Shown: positions 63,883 to 64,000 of the stretch, in pieces
How positions within the stretch are numbered: the stretch's first letter is position 1
Layout of the letters: each line of letters opens with the position of its first letter
NCBI GenBank assembly: GCA_033064195.1
Contig: JARBJD010000045.1
Coordinates: 186,001-250,000 of the forward strand
DNA length: 64,000 nt
Direction of reading: 5' to 3'
Origin: Blattamonas nauphoetae
Lineage: Eukaryota > Preaxostyla > Oxymonadida
Position numbers and translations under genes: made by a program
Notes under the pieces: model-generated
Databases searched by the model: none
What the model saw: the letters and a program-made list of their open reading frames with translations, nothing else
Told to the model about the DNA's origin: nothing

Positions 63883-64000
63883 TCACAATTCTCGTATTTC
63901 ATGCTTCTTAACAGTCTTCCGCTTGAACCAGCGTCGAAACAAAGACTTATTCCGCTTTTCCTCTTCGATGCGCTCTCTTTCTCTCCTCTCAGCCTCCTCC
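63883..64000 (-). CDS. 3' end of a gene running off the window, charged C-terminus
   Basis: The minus-strand frame entering at 64000 reads EEAERRERERIEEEKRNKSL, then FRRWFKRKTVKKHEIREL, and stops at 63883-63885. It is a Glu/Arg-rich helix with a basic end. Nothing more can be said about the product. It is transcribed in the same direction as the seven-helix and RRM genes. Confidence 0.55.
   Translation of the reverse strand, partial: EEAERRERERIEEEKRNKSLFRRWFKRKTVKKHEIREL

Overview
The window looks like nuclear DNA of an anaerobic protist. My best guess is an oxymonad close to Blattamonas nauphoetae. The guess rests on three things: large beta-helix surface proteins with one C-terminal membrane helix and an acidic tail, an alpha-helical (ARM-like) protein of a kind I recall as a big lineage-specific family in Blattamonas, and short introns, several of which begin GTCTG or GTTTG. 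No search could be run, so the taxon is inference.

Layout. 1-883: no recognisable gene. 884-5202: a 4.3 kb inverted-repeat element with an 8-bp target duplication and no recognisable transposase. 5302-8967: a four-exon ZZ-zinc-finger gene. 9-20 kb: a graveyard of DNA transposons (a TA-flanked MITE, a mariner relic, two hAT transposase genes, a possible Harbinger-like scrap, a Merlin/IS1595-like relic). 19928-45409: one hAT element split by a 21.9-kb Polinton/Maverick (20889-42775) with 1,310-bp terminal inverted repeats and a 6-bp duplication. 45410-46230: the pogo-like DDE_1 gene into which that hAT landed. 46278-49216: a further hAT copy. 49450-50044: a MITE that clips the start of the host ARM-like gene (50045-51044). 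51-59.6 kb: surface-protein genes and relics, with two fold-back elements. 59948-62094 (minus): a two-RRM RNA-binding protein. 62321-63684 (minus): a seven-helix membrane protein. 63883-64000 (minus): the 3' end of another gene.

The Polinton carries a fibre-like protein with an S74 self-cleaving chaperone domain, two paralogous capsid-size proteins, two small MAPG proteins that resemble minor virion proteins, a packaging-type ATPase, an rve integrase, a protein-primed family B DNA polymerase, and several small unknown proteins. I did not recognise an adenain-type protease. Its terminal repeats are almost identical, so it is young. It looks nearly whole, with about two breaks, both made by later insertions (a 3.5-kb Mutator-like element and a 520-bp hAT MITE).

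The order of events can be read from target duplications: pogo-like gene, then hAT, then Polinton, then Mutator-like element and MITE. Within the Polinton, a short palindromic unit is repeated in tandem in both terminal repeats and is scattered through three internal coding frames. Most minus-strand genes of the element share an A/T box directly before the start codon.
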